A stretch of DNA of 44,367 nucleotides from Sedimentisphaerales bacterium. GTDB lineage: Bacteria; Planctomycetota; Phycisphaerae; Sedimentisphaerales; Anaerobacaceae. The position numbers were made by a program, and so were the translations under genes. Numbering within the stretch: position 1 is the first letter of the stretch; the number at the start of each line of letters is the position of its first letter. The DNA lies in contig JAFGDN010000057.1 in NCBI GenBank assembly GCA_016932095.1, positions 1-44,367 of the forward strand, written 5' to 3'. Shown here piece by piece: positions 30,660-39,305 of this stretch. Below the pieces are notes generated by a model. It did no database searches. It was given only the letters and a program-made list of their open reading frames with translations, and was not told the DNA's origin.

Positions 30660-30971
30660 ATGACAGAAGACAGGGGACGGGGAGAGTTAAAAATACAACA
30701 AGCGAATAACGCGACTGTTTTTACGGTCAAGGTGGTTCCCCGTTCGAGTAAAACCGCGATAGCGGGCGTATTGGGGGAGATGCTGAAAATAAAACTTTCG
30801 GCTGCGCCTGAAAAGGGCAAGGCCAACGAGGCGTTAATCGTTTTTTTGGCTGAAACCCTGGGCGTGAAGAAAAACGCCATAACGATTACAGCCGGCCAGA
30901 CCTCGCCGGTTAAAACTATTCGAATAACAGGTATATCCGCCGAAATGGTCCTGCAAAAGCTAAATCAATAG
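30660..30971 (+). CDS. DUF167 (YggU) family protein
   Basis: From the ATG at 30660 (GGAG 5 bases upstream) this is a 103-residue protein of the YggU/DUF167 family: FTVKVVPRSSKTAIAGVLGEMLKIKLSAAPEKGKANEALIVFLAETLGVKKNAITITAGQTSPVKTIRI. The fold is small alpha/beta; the biological role is unknown although the family is widespread. A longer frame beginning at 30585 lies within the preceding gene and is rejected. Confidence 0.88.
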   Translation: MTEDRGRGELKIQQANNATVFTVKVVPRSSKTAIAGVLGEMLKIKLSAAPEKGKANEALIVFLAETLGVKKNAITITAGQTSPVKTIRITGISAEMVLQKLNQ

Positions 30972-30982
30972 ACGCTCATTTA

Positions 30983-31043
30983 CACTGTTTTTAACGGAAA
31001 ATTTGCGTTTTTGATGCAAAAAAGCACTGTTTTCAGCGGTTTT
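30983..31043 (+). repeat. 61-base dispersed repeat, copy 2
   Basis: Imperfect copy of 8515-8575, in the same orientation, lying just 3' of DUF167 and beside the end of the IS256-family transposase remnant. Confidence 0.5.
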
Positions 31044-31067
31044 CAACACCCAGCGAAAATTATCGGT

Positions 31068-31334
31068 TTAAGCAGACACCGCAAATTGCTCAACTTGCAT
31101 CTCATCAAGTCGCCCCATACTCATATACCTTTTCGTTGCCCAGCCAGCGCCGGCAATGTGTCTGAGCCGGGCGGCAGCCAGCATCAAAGCCGAGTTGTCA
31201 TCGGGGAAACAGCCCACAACACGACTCCTGCGTCGGAGCTCGCGCATTACACGCTCCAATGGGTTGTTCGTGCGAATCTGTCGCCAGTGCTCACGAGGGA
31301 AGGCGTAATAGCATAACGTCTCTGCGGCGCCAGC
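31068..31334 (-). pseudogene. IS256-family transposase, C-terminal remnant
   Basis: Read on the minus strand, 88 residues match the end of IS256/Mutator-type transposases: YYAFPREHWRQIRTNNPLERV, RELRRRSRVVGCFPDDNSALML, ARLRHIAGAGWATKRYMSM. An in-frame TGA at 31335-31337 precedes the fragment, and the N-terminal part with the first DDE residues is absent. No start codon or ribosome site remains. The remnant ends a few bases from the stop of the radical SAM gene (31350), so an old insertion or deletion event touched this junction. No terminal inverted repeat is visible. Confidence 0.8.
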
Positions 31335-31349
31335 TCAGCGAATGTCGGG

Positions 31350-33176
31350 TCATTCTGCAGCACCCCGGCGGCGTGCGAACAGCGTAAAATCTCTGTGACT
31401 CATCGCCTCGGCGAAATGTTTGAGAAGGTAATCCTTTTCCGGGCCGCCTAAGTGCTCCCAGGGTAAAATCTCATCAGTCGAAAAATGTTTTTGTGCGGCG
31501 GTATCGAGATTCATTCCGAATTTCCCAAAGGCGTCTTCCCAAATTTGCGGCTTGAATGACTCCCTCCATAAATCGAATTTCGCCCCGTTTCGCCAGGCGT
31601 CCTCAATCACGTCGGCCAATCGCCTGCCTCCCCTGCCTATTGCCGATTCGAGAAGCGATTGCTCGATACCGTGAAATTTGAACTGGAGGAACTTAGCGCC
31701 TAATTTCTTTTTCTCGTCAAGTATGAGCCATTTTGCTTTCTCGAAATATTCCCCCGGCTTTTGCGCCAGCCAGCCGAAGGGCGTATGCGGCTTGGGGACA
31801 AGCCAGCTTACGGTTATATTGACCGAGGCGGTTTTGCCGTCAATTTCCTTTCGCAATCTCGCCAGTTTATTCGCAAGATGAACAATTTGCTTTACGTCGT
31901 CTTCTGTCTCGCCGGGAAGGCCTGTCATAAAATATAGTTTTAATTTTTGCCAGCCCGCCTTATATGCTTCCAGGACGGCGGCAAACAAATCCTCGTCTTT
32001 GATGGGTTTATTGATTATTTGCCGGAGGTTTTCAGTCGCCGCCTCGACGGCGAAAGTCAATCCGCTTTTACGAACCGAGGAAACGAGCTTCGGCAGTAAT
32101 TGCAGATGTTTATCGACCCGCAAGCTCGGTAAAGACAAGCCCACGTATTTGTCCGCGAAATAATTTTGCAGCCGGTCAATCAGAGTTTCGATATCGGGGT
32201 AATCTGCCGTTGACAAGCTCAATAAACTGACAGTTTCAAAGCCGGTTGATTCATAACAACTTTTGGCCATATCGATAATTTTATCGATGCTGCGATAACG
32301 AATCGGCCTGCGGCAGAAGCTCGCCTGGCAGAACCGGCATCGGCCGGGACAGCCGCGCATAATCTCGATACTGATTCGCTCCTGCACCGCCTCGGCGAAA
32401 GGCACAATCGGCCTTGTCGGCACGGGCGCATTATCGAGGTCATCGACAGCGGCGTTTCTCAGTCGCGTCGGCAGTCCTGATTCGAGCGGCGTAAACGATT
32501 TGATTTTGTCGCTCTCGTAGTCGAATTTGTAAAGCGAAGGCACATAAGCCCAGTCGAATTTTTTCGCGGCGGCAAGCAGAATGTCTTTTTTGAAGGCGCT
32601 TTCCTTTTTCATATTGATAATAAGGTTTGCCAAACCGACGACGGCGTTTTCCGCCTCGCCGAGTATAAGCAAGTCGATAAATTCCGCCATCGGCTCACAG
32701 CAGTTTGCCATACCGCCGCCCGCGATAACCAACGGGTCATTTTCGGTTCGCTTTTCGCTTCGGACGGCCAGGCCGGCCAAATCCAGCATATTCAGAACGT
32801 TGGTATAACAAAGCTCATTAGTCAAGCTAAAGCCGATAACGTCGAAACTGCCCAGGGCCGCCCTGGATTCGAGCGAAAAAAGAGGGATACCCTTCTGGCG
32901 AAGGATTTCTTCTGCGTCTAACCACGGCGTAAAGACGCGTTCCGCCGCGACGCCCCGCATTTTATTTAGAATATCATAAATAATGGCAAGCCCCGTATAG
33001 CTCATACCGACTTCGTAAGTATCGGGGAAACAAAGGGCGACTTTCAGGTCGCAATTATGCAGGTCTTTCTTGATTTGGTTGATTTCGCCGCCGATGTACC
33101 GGCTGGGTCTGCGGACGAACGGCAGGAATTCACCCTCGATTCTGTCAGTCGGTGTTATCGGTTCTTTTTTGTTCAC
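31350..33176 (-). CDS. Radical SAM protein, TIGR03960-like, with B12-binding-like domain
   Basis: This 608-residue protein matches the TIGR03960 type: RYIGGEINQIKKDL at the N-terminus, KVALCFPDTYEVGMSYTGLAIIYDILN, RVFTPWLDAEEILR (B12-like domain), and a radical SAM core with the 4Fe-4S motif at Cys276, Cys280 and Cys283 (CPGRCRFCQ), followed by SLSTADYPD and FMTGLPGETEDDV. In many bacteria this protein is paired with a DUF2344 partner; none is present here. It starts with GTG at 33176 only 6 bases from a TATAAT, so it may be leaderless. Divergent from apbE across 31 bases. It probably modifies an RNA or protein; substrate unknown. Confidence 0.88.
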   Translation of the reverse strand: MNKKEPITPTDRIEGEFLPFVRRPSRYIGGEINQIKKDLHNCDLKVALCFPDTYEVGMSYTGLAIIYDILNKMRGVAAERVFTPWLDAEEILRQKGIPLFSLESRAALGSFDVIGFSLTNELCYTNVLNMLDLAGLAVRSEKRTENDPLVIAGGGMANCCEPMAEFIDLLILGEAENAVVGLANLIINMKKESAFKKDILLAAAKKFDWAYVPSLYKFDYESDKIKSFTPLESGLPTRLRNAAVDDLDNAPVPTRPIVPFAEAVQERISIEIMRGCPGRCRFCQASFCRRPIRYRSIDKIIDMAKSCYESTGFETVSLLSLSTADYPDIETLIDRLQNYFADKYVGLSLPSLRVDKHLQLLPKLVSSVRKSGLTFAVEAATENLRQIINKPIKDEDLFAAVLEAYKAGWQKLKLYFMTGLPGETEDDVKQIVHLANKLARLRKEIDGKTASVNITVSWLVPKPHTPFGWLAQKPGEYFEKAKWLILDEKKKLGAKFLQFKFHGIEQSLLESAIGRGGRRLADVIEDAWRNGAKFDLWRESFKPQIWEDAFGKFGMNLDTAAQKHFSTDEILPWEHLGGPEKDYLLKHFAEAMSHRDFTLFARRRGAAE

Positions 33177-33182
33177 CCGGCT

Positions 33183-33197
33183 ATTATAACGTATAAT
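33183..33197. promoter_or_regulatory. Back-to-back -10 boxes for the radical SAM gene and apbE
   Basis: ATTATAACGTATAAT is a near-palindrome: TATAAT at 33192-33197 reads toward apbE (10 bases to its ATG), and TATAAT on the minus strand (33188-33183) reads toward the radical SAM gene (6 bases to its GTG). The intergenic gap is 31 bases, so each -35 falls inside or beside the opposite gene (TTGTTC at 33169-33174 for apbE). Neither gene has a ribosome site. Confidence 0.6.
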
Positions 33198-33207
33198 CGC
33201 TACGAGT

Positions 33208-34245
33208 ATGAAGCCAAACAGACGGCAAATCCTGGCAGGCGTTGTCGCGGGCCTGTGCCTTATTGCGGCGGCTTACTATGTCGGCAAATTTATCGACAGG
33301 CCCGCGCAGGTTGACGGCGGTTACCGCCAGGTAATGGGCACGTTCGCCCGAATCGTAGCCGTGGCAAACAAACCCCGCCAGGCCCGAACCTGTATCGAGG
33401 CGGGCTTCGACGAGATAAGACGAATTGAAGCCGTTTGTAGCGCCTTCAAAGCCGATTCGGAGCTTAGCAAAATTAACCGCGAGGCGTTTAACGGCCCGGT
33501 CAAGGTAAGCCCAGAGCTTTTTGGGCTCTTGCGGAAAAGCGTTGAATACAGCAAGTTATCGAACGGCGCTTTCGATATCACAGTCGGGCCTGTGGTTGAC
33601 CTTTGGCGAAAGGCAGGCGAGGCAAATTCAATGCCCGGTGCCGAGGCGCTTGCCGAGGCAAAATCGCGCGTCGGCTATGAAAAGCTGCTCCTCGATGCTA
33701 ACACGCAGACCATACGATTTGCCGTTGCCGGTATGCGCCTCGATTTAGGCGGGATTGCCAAGGGCTACTCGGTCGATAACGCGGTTGAAATAATGCGGCA
33801 AAAAGGCGCAATCGCCGGTATGGTCGATGCAGGCGGCAATATATACTGTTTCGGCAAGCCCCTCGATAAAGCCGTGTGGCTGGTTGGGGTTCAGGACCCC
33901 AATTTAGAGAACAGCGAGCCGTTGATGGTTTTGAAATTACAGGATTATGCTGTTGCGACAAGCGGGGATTACAGGCGTTTTGTTACAATCGCCGGCAGAA
34001 AGGTCAGCCATATTATTGATACCATGACCGCCACAGGGGCGAATAAACTGGCAGGCGATACGATAATCGCCAAAACCGCGATGGAGGCCGACGCGATTTC
34101 GACCGCCGTCAACGTTTTAGGACCCGAAAAAGGCCTTGCCCTGATTGAATCCTTCGCTGATGTCGAATGTATCCTGATAACCGCCGGGCCTGAGTATCGG
34201 GTTGTCAAGAGCAGCGGAGCGAATAGTTACATAATGGAGAATTGA
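33208..34245 (+). CDS. apbE: FAD:protein FMN transferase
   Basis: ApbE transfers FMN from FAD to a threonine in flavoproteins such as RnfG/NqrC-type subunits. The 345-residue protein has a membrane segment at about 8-25, so it acts outside the cytoplasm. Motifs VMGTFARIV, FKADSELSKINR, FDITVGPVVDLWR, LDLGGIAKGYSVD, VDAGGNIYCFG, TSGDYRRF, HIIDTMTA and ADAISTA are family hallmarks. No client flavoprotein with the S(T)GAT signature was spotted in the window. The membrane-anchored redox operon at 12.6-17.5 kb shows the same envelope redox theme but is not evidence of a link. No ribosome site; see the -10 box 10 bases upstream. Confidence 0.93.
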   Translation: MKPNRRQILAGVVAGLCLIAAAYYVGKFIDRPAQVDGGYRQVMGTFARIVAVANKPRQARTCIEAGFDEIRRIEAVCSAFKADSELSKINREAFNGPVKVSPELFGLLRKSVEYSKLSNGAFDITVGPVVDLWRKAGEANSMPGAEALAEAKSRVGYEKLLLDANTQTIRFAVAGMRLDLGGIAKGYSVDNAVEIMRQKGAIAGMVDAGGNIYCFGKPLDKAVWLVGVQDPNLENSEPLMVLKLQDYAVATSGDYRRFVTIAGRKVSHIIDTMTATGANKLAGDTIIAKTAMEADAISTAVNVLGPEKGLALIESFADVECILITAGPEYRVVKSSGANSYIMEN

Positions 34246-34766
34246 GGCAAACGTCAAACGTCCAACATCGAAAATTGAACATCCAAGCAATAAAAAAGGC
34301 ATGCCAAAGACGAATTGGGGGTAAAATAATATAAGTGGAAACTTATAATATAACCGAAATTTGAAAAAAAGTTGGAGAAAAACGCAACTTGTCATTACTT
34401 GCCATTAGTTGTCATTGCTGAGGAGTGGACAAACCTTGATTTTAAGCGAAAAGTTACCCGATGCTCAATATTCGTAGCGGATAGGACAAAATCCCAAATT
34501 CTAATTTTTGGATAGGCCTTAAAATCGTGTCAGGGTATAGACAGCTAAAATTCAGCAAAGATTTGCTGGATAAAGAGTTGCTCAAATCGTCGGTTCTCAA
34601 AAAGTGACAATAGTAACAAAAGTGCCATCGATTTTTGGCACATTTTGCCAAATATCTGGTATCTTATGCTCTTTATATGATGCCCCCGCTATTAATACTC
34701 AGAGATAACTTCACGTATGTCGTAAAGTTATATCTTTTTTTGGCTTATTCTTACCCGTTATGAATC
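34246..34766. other. Intergenic region between apbE and the GHMP kinase
   Basis: About 520 bases, AT-rich. It holds a degenerate set of the 10-base repeat (34393-34420, CATTACTTGC/CATTAGTTGT) and a terminator-like hairpin at 34705-34741 on the plus strand. No credible ORF. The hairpin lies about 460 bases past apbE, so a small RNA in this stretch is possible but unproven. Confidence 0.5.
34705..34741 (+). terminator. Rho-independent terminator-like hairpin
   Basis: ATAACTT pairs with AAGTTAT (plus an inner ACG/CGT), and ATCTTTTTTT follows. It faces the plus strand and would protect the end of the minus-strand sugar operon from plus-strand read-through. Confidence 0.55.
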
Positions 34767-36011
34767 TCAAAGTATTCCATCATAAACTGCAACTCCTTCA
34801 ACCAACCTACAGGTATGTACTGCAAACTTCTCAGCATACGCCGGATGAATGTGAGGATAGAAGGTTTTGATTGCTTCGATTAATGCATTGGTACTTTCAA
34901 CACGGGTGATGGCGCCTGCGGCACCTTTGTCTCCTCCGCCTAACATTCTTTCACCCAAAACACCTGGTATTTTTCTTGCAATATCGCACATTGTTTCAAG
35001 TTCAGGGCCGGAAATATTGTAATCGTCATGTAGCCCAATACCATCATCACGGAATATTTGTCCGACGGTTTCAATGTCACCCGCTTTCCATGCATCAATC
35101 ATTTGGTAAAAGCGATGTTGGGCTTCGTATATGTATTTCATACGACTGCATAAGTGCGGGTATTCGCTGTCGAATTGAGTTTTTATTTTATTGTAAAGCT
35201 TTAAGTCTTTTATGTCGCCAAGAGATGAAATATCGAAGCCCGATTTTTGTGCTATTTCCACCAGTTGTTCACATTCTGCTTTTCGAATTTTATACGTGGA
35301 TTTTTCCAGGCCCGGCCGAACAGTTCCGGTGTCCATACAGACGATGTGAAATTTGGTGGCATTTTTGCCAAGAGGAACATAATTTATTGTTCTGTCTTTT
35401 GGATTGTAATGAGTTCCCATTCCTTCTTTGGCGAAAAGTATCATGATCTGGTCGAGTTGGCCACAGGGTGAACCAATGTAATCATTTTCTACAGCCTGCG
35501 CCCAGTCTGCAATTTTGAGACGGTTTTCAATTTTGATATTGTTTGCGTCAAGTATTGACAGTATTAGGTTAATTGTTAGCGATGCTGAACGCGACATGCC
35601 GCCGCCGGGGATATTGCCATATACTATGCCGTCAAAACCTTTTGATAGTTTTACTCCTTCTCGCCTTAGAACATATTCAACGCCAAAAGGAAATCGTGCC
35701 CAGCTATGGGCTATAGACGGCGATTTTGGTTCGGGGATCTCACCAAGCTTGAATTCGATTATACCATCATCGGGGAAATTTCCGCTAAATAGTCTTATTC
35801 GGTCTGTGTTATTAGGTTTGTAGGCAAACCAAATAAATCTATCAGTACCTATGCCAAAAAGTTCTGTACCATTATAATCGCCATGCTCAACACCAAAACA
35901 GAAACGCGAAGAGGTTCTTCTTACGCGGCCATGATGAATGTCTATACCAGTGACACGGGACAATTGTTGAAGTTCATTTATAGCATTGCGGTTTTGGATT
36001 TCTGATTCCAT
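34767..36011 (-). CDS. GHMP kinase, galactokinase-like sugar kinase
   Basis: From the ATG at 36011 this is 414 residues. Galactokinase marks are VEHGDYNG (41-48, corresponding to the substrate-binding E-H-x-D), the ATP-binding loop GNIPGGGMSRSASL (132-145), SPCGQLDQI with the catalytic Asp187 (family CGxxDQ), and LGGGDKGAAGA (358-367). The first motif lacks the usual GRVNLIGEH wording (RFCFGVEH) and loop Ser-Ser is Ser-Arg-Ser, so the substrate may not be galactose; a uronic acid or another aldose is equally plausible. The gene and the SSS transporter upstream are AT-richer than the transketolase end of the cluster, as if the two parts joined from different sources. Confidence 0.82.
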   Translation of the reverse strand: MESEIQNRNAINELQQLSRVTGIDIHHGRVRRTSSRFCFGVEHGDYNGTELFGIGTDRFIWFAYKPNNTDRIRLFSGNFPDDGIIEFKLGEIPEPKSPSIAHSWARFPFGVEYVLRREGVKLSKGFDGIVYGNIPGGGMSRSASLTINLILSILDANNIKIENRLKIADWAQAVENDYIGSPCGQLDQIMILFAKEGMGTHYNPKDRTINYVPLGKNATKFHIVCMDTGTVRPGLEKSTYKIRKAECEQLVEIAQKSGFDISSLGDIKDLKLYNKIKTQFDSEYPHLCSRMKYIYEAQHRFYQMIDAWKAGDIETVGQIFRDDGIGLHDDYNISGPELETMCDIARKIPGVLGERMLGGGDKGAAGAITRVESTNALIEAIKTFYPHIHPAYAEKFAVHTCRLVEGVAVYDGIL

Positions 36012-36100
36012 GTTCTGCACTTTTCTATGGTTCTTAAAAAATAATACTATGCATTTTCTGTTGTTTTAAGCTATTGTCGCAATGCGGCTCGGGAAAATTG

Positions 36101-37771
36101 TTACCAAAAAATAATGTAAAGCGTAACGGTCGCCAGAATCGTCACAATTCCAACAGCATACCTGTGACGATACGGCTTAACGTCAATTTTGGCCGTTGGA
36201 AATGTTTGAGCAACTGGTAAAGGTTTCATAATTCCGATGAGAATCATCACAACCGCAAGAATAATGAAAATGATTGCCATGTGATGTAAAAATGCTATCG
36301 TGCTGAACTTGTACACATACCACTTTAGGGACTTTTCGATGATTGTTCCCGCTTCGAAACTTGACTTCATAATCCAGCCAGGAATGCGGAAGAGTGCGTA
36401 AAGTAATGCGCCAAGAATCAAAGCGATTTTCGCAGCTATGGCCGGAATTCTTTTGAATACCATTCCAACGATAAATGCGGATACAATACCCGGAGTGATA
36501 AATCCCCATATTTCCTGGATATACCTGAAAACACCTTCGAAACTGGAAATCACCGGTGCCCATAAGCAGGCGATAACCACAATTACAGCGGTAGCGTATC
36601 GTCCTACGGCGACTTCCCTCTGAGTGTCTGCTTTTCGATTAACAAACTTTTTATAGATATCCAGGGTAAAGATGGTCGCCGCCGAGTTGATGCCGGAATT
36701 AAATGAACTCATCACTGCACCGGCGAGAGCGGCAAGCATAATTCCCCGAAGGTGAACAGGCAATATGTTCTTAATCATATATGGGTATGCTCCGTCTCCG
36801 CTCGGCACTTCTTTACTATAAAGATGGAAAGCCATTATTCCTGGTATCACAATTATAAAAGGAATCAGTAGTTTGAGCCAAGCGGCCAAAAATATCCCTT
36901 TTTGTCCTTCGGCCATGCTTTTGGCCCCCAATGTCCGCTGGGTAATGAACTGATTCAGTCCCCAGTAGAACAGGTTGGGTATCCATAAACCGCCGACAAA
37001 GACCGCTAACCATGGTACATCCGGGTCGTTCCATGGCAGAACGGTATGAAGCTTGTCATGGTTGGCCTGTGCAAAGTTTTTCCAACCTTCTATCAAATTG
37101 CCGTTACCGATTGTATGCAATCCTAAAAAAGAGACAACAGCACCTCCCAGCAATAGTGTGCCGCCTTGGATGAGATCTGACCATACGACAGCCTTTAGTC
37201 CCCCGTAGATTGTATATGAAGCAGCGATAATGCCTATTGTCCATATACTTGCTATCATCGCCCAAAATTCCGCCTTATCCTGAGCGAAGCCGAATCGTGT
37301 TTCAAAAATGCCGCCTATGTCAAAGATGGCATTTAATGCGATAGCTCCGCTGAATACTACGGTGGCCAAAAAACAAATCACATATATAACCATCAGATAA
37401 GCAGCCATAATTGTTCTTGTACCCGTGTCGTATCGCCATTGAAGATATTCGGGCATGGTGTAAATGCCAGCGCTCAGGAACTTTGGCAAAAGCCACCAGG
37501 CAACAAAAGTCAGACATATCGCAGACATCCATTCATAACTTGCTATAGCCAGACCGACCCTGCCGAAAGCTACACCAGCCATACCAACGAAATGTTCGGT
37601 GGAAATATTGGATGCGATAAGTGAGAAACCTATTAGTGGCCAGGTCAGACTCCTGCCGGCAAGAAAATAGTCCTCTGAACTGCGCTCTTTACGACCGGCA
37701 TATAAAGAGATGGAAACAACCGCCGCCATGAAGAACAGAAATACGATAAGGTCGGCTAATCCTAGTTCCAT
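36101..37771 (-). CDS. Sodium:solute symporter (SGLT-type)
   Basis: This 556-residue, about 14-segment transporter is of the SSS/SGLT family: SLYAGRKERSSEDYFLAGRSLTWPLIGFSLIASNISTEHFVGMAG is the canonical start, with the substrate-region YTIYGGLKAVVWSDLIQGG and NQFITQRTLGAKS. SGLT proteins co-import sugars, inositol or related polyols with sodium. ATG at 37771 has AAGGATATGTC upstream. The kinase gene follows after 89 bases, so imported sugar is likely phosphorylated by the GHMP kinase. The specific sugar is unknown. Confidence 0.92.
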   Translation of the reverse strand: MELGLADLIVFLFFMAAVVSISLYAGRKERSSEDYFLAGRSLTWPLIGFSLIASNISTEHFVGMAGVAFGRVGLAIASYEWMSAICLTFVAWWLLPKFLSAGIYTMPEYLQWRYDTGTRTIMAAYLMVIYVICFLATVVFSGAIALNAIFDIGGIFETRFGFAQDKAEFWAMIASIWTIGIIAASYTIYGGLKAVVWSDLIQGGTLLLGGAVVSFLGLHTIGNGNLIEGWKNFAQANHDKLHTVLPWNDPDVPWLAVFVGGLWIPNLFYWGLNQFITQRTLGAKSMAEGQKGIFLAAWLKLLIPFIIVIPGIMAFHLYSKEVPSGDGAYPYMIKNILPVHLRGIMLAALAGAVMSSFNSGINSAATIFTLDIYKKFVNRKADTQREVAVGRYATAVIVVIACLWAPVISSFEGVFRYIQEIWGFITPGIVSAFIVGMVFKRIPAIAAKIALILGALLYALFRIPGWIMKSSFEAGTIIEKSLKWYVYKFSTIAFLHHMAIIFIILAVVMILIGIMKPLPVAQTFPTAKIDVKPYRHRYAVGIVTILATVTLYIIFW

Positions 37772-37871
37772 GACATATCCTTATGCTGTAGTAGTCAAAG
37801 CTTGCTTCCAGATTTCCAGGAAGCTTTATTTTTCTATTAATCTCCGAACAAACCTGCTTTTTACTTTTTCG

Positions 37872-39260
37872 CTAAAGAACAATCAAGCTCATTATCCAAA
37901 CGACCAAAGCCGAAGTGACACCTATAATCAAAGTGGCGAGAGTATGGGTTTTATAACCGGTCTTGACGTCCATTCCGCTCATTTGAGTAACGACCCAGAA
38001 AAAGCTGTCGTTGGCGTGAGAGACAACCATTGAGCCGGCGCCAATGGATAACACGACAAGGGCCCTGGCGATTCCGGACTCAAAACCCAGAGACGACATT
38101 AACGGCGACATTAAAGAGGCAGTCGTAATCAGGGCGACTGTCGAGGAACCCTGTGCGCTTTTTATGGCCGCTGCGATGATAAATGGCAGCCAGATACCCA
38201 AATTGGCTTTCGAGAGAGATTTGCTCAACACATCGGCAATTGGGGAATTTCGCAAGACCATTCCGAATGCGCCGCCTGCTCCGGTAATCATGATTATTAT
38301 CGCTGCGCTTAACAGGGATTGCCCCAACCAGCCTGTTGTCGATAACATCCTCATATCGAGTTTCCTGGGAAGACGAAAGGACAAAAGGACGCCTATGAGT
38401 AATGCGATGACCGGCTCTCCGATAAATCCTACAATATTTTTAAGTGATGCAATAAACGGCTCTCCTGTCATAACTACAGTAGTTTTCACAATACTCTGCC
38501 AGAGACCATCCGGTGCCTTCGGATAATCAGCGATAGATTTTGCCACAATCAGGAAAATTGGCACTACAATTGGAATAAACGCCTTGAACGCGGTCGGAGC
38601 TTCCTTAAGCCGGGCTTCCACATCTGCTTCCGAAAGCTCAGGATTGGGTTCTATATAGATTTTCGACGCGAATTTTACGGCGAATACCCAGCCGACTACA
38701 AGAGCAAATGCGCTTACAATCAGGCTGAAGAAAATGACCAATCCGAGGTCGGCGTCGAGCATACCTGCGGCGGCGATAGGTCCCGGCGTCGGCGGAACAA
38801 GGCAATGAGTGGCGGTAAGACCGACGGCCAATGCTACTACCGGGCCTACAAGCGATATTTTGGCTCTCTTGGAAAGCGCTCTGTTCAACGGCGCGAGGAT
38901 GACAAAGCCGGAATCCGCAAAGACCGGTATGGAAACGATGTAACCGATAATGGACATTGCCAATGGGACGTGCTTTTCGCCGATAATTTTCAGGATTCTT
39001 TCGGCGATGGCGAATGCCCCGCCTGAACGTTCAAGAAATGTCCCGATGATGATACCAGCGATGATTACGATTCCAATTTTCCCGATAGTTTCGCCGAATC
39101 CCCCGTTTATCGATTCGACAATTTTAGTAAGCGGCATGCGGGCAAAAAGGCCGAATCCGACCGCGGCGAATAAAAGGGCCAAAAACGGATGAAGATGGAA
39201 TTTGCTCGTTGAGATGACGATAAAAAGTATGCTGATGAGCAGAAGTAAAATCAGAAGCAC
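37872..39260 (-). CDS. GntP-family organic acid permease
   Basis: This 462-residue transporter is of the gluconate permease family: KFHLHPFLALLFAAVGFGL, GGFGETIGKIGIVIIAG, IVSIPVFADSGFVILAPLNRAL, LTATHCLVPPTPGPIAAAG, AAAIKSAQGSSTVALIT, SHANDSFFWVVTQMSGMDVKTGYKT. It starts with GTG at 39260 after AAAGGA. GntP-family proteins import aldonates such as gluconate, or glycerate-type hydroxy acids, by proton symport. It sits between a reductase acting on hydroxy acids and the SSS transporter, so the cluster serves sugar acids as well as a free sugar. Confidence 0.9.
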   Translation of the reverse strand: MLLILLLLISILFIVISTSKFHLHPFLALLFAAVGFGLFARMPLTKIVESINGGFGETIGKIGIVIIAGIIIGTFLERSGGAFAIAERILKIIGEKHVPLAMSIIGYIVSIPVFADSGFVILAPLNRALSKRAKISLVGPVVALAVGLTATHCLVPPTPGPIAAAGMLDADLGLVIFFSLIVSAFALVVGWVFAVKFASKIYIEPNPELSEADVEARLKEAPTAFKAFIPIVVPIFLIVAKSIADYPKAPDGLWQSIVKTTVVMTGEPFIASLKNIVGFIGEPVIALLIGVLLSFRLPRKLDMRMLSTTGWLGQSLLSAAIIIMITGAGGAFGMVLRNSPIADVLSKSLSKANLGIWLPFIIAAAIKSAQGSSTVALITTASLMSPLMSSLGFESGIARALVVLSIGAGSMVVSHANDSFFWVVTQMSGMDVKTGYKTHTLATLIIGVTSALVVWIMSLIVL

Positions 39261-39305
39261 AAACAGAATCCTTTCAATAAAGGACGTGCAATTGCATTAG
39301 CACTT

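Noticed and set aside
37800-37860. Hairpin AAGCTTGCTTCC...GGAAGCTTT between the GntP and SSS genes
   Set aside because: The T-rich tail is on the plus strand, but both neighbours are on the minus strand, so it cannot be a simple terminator for them; not strong enough to annotate.
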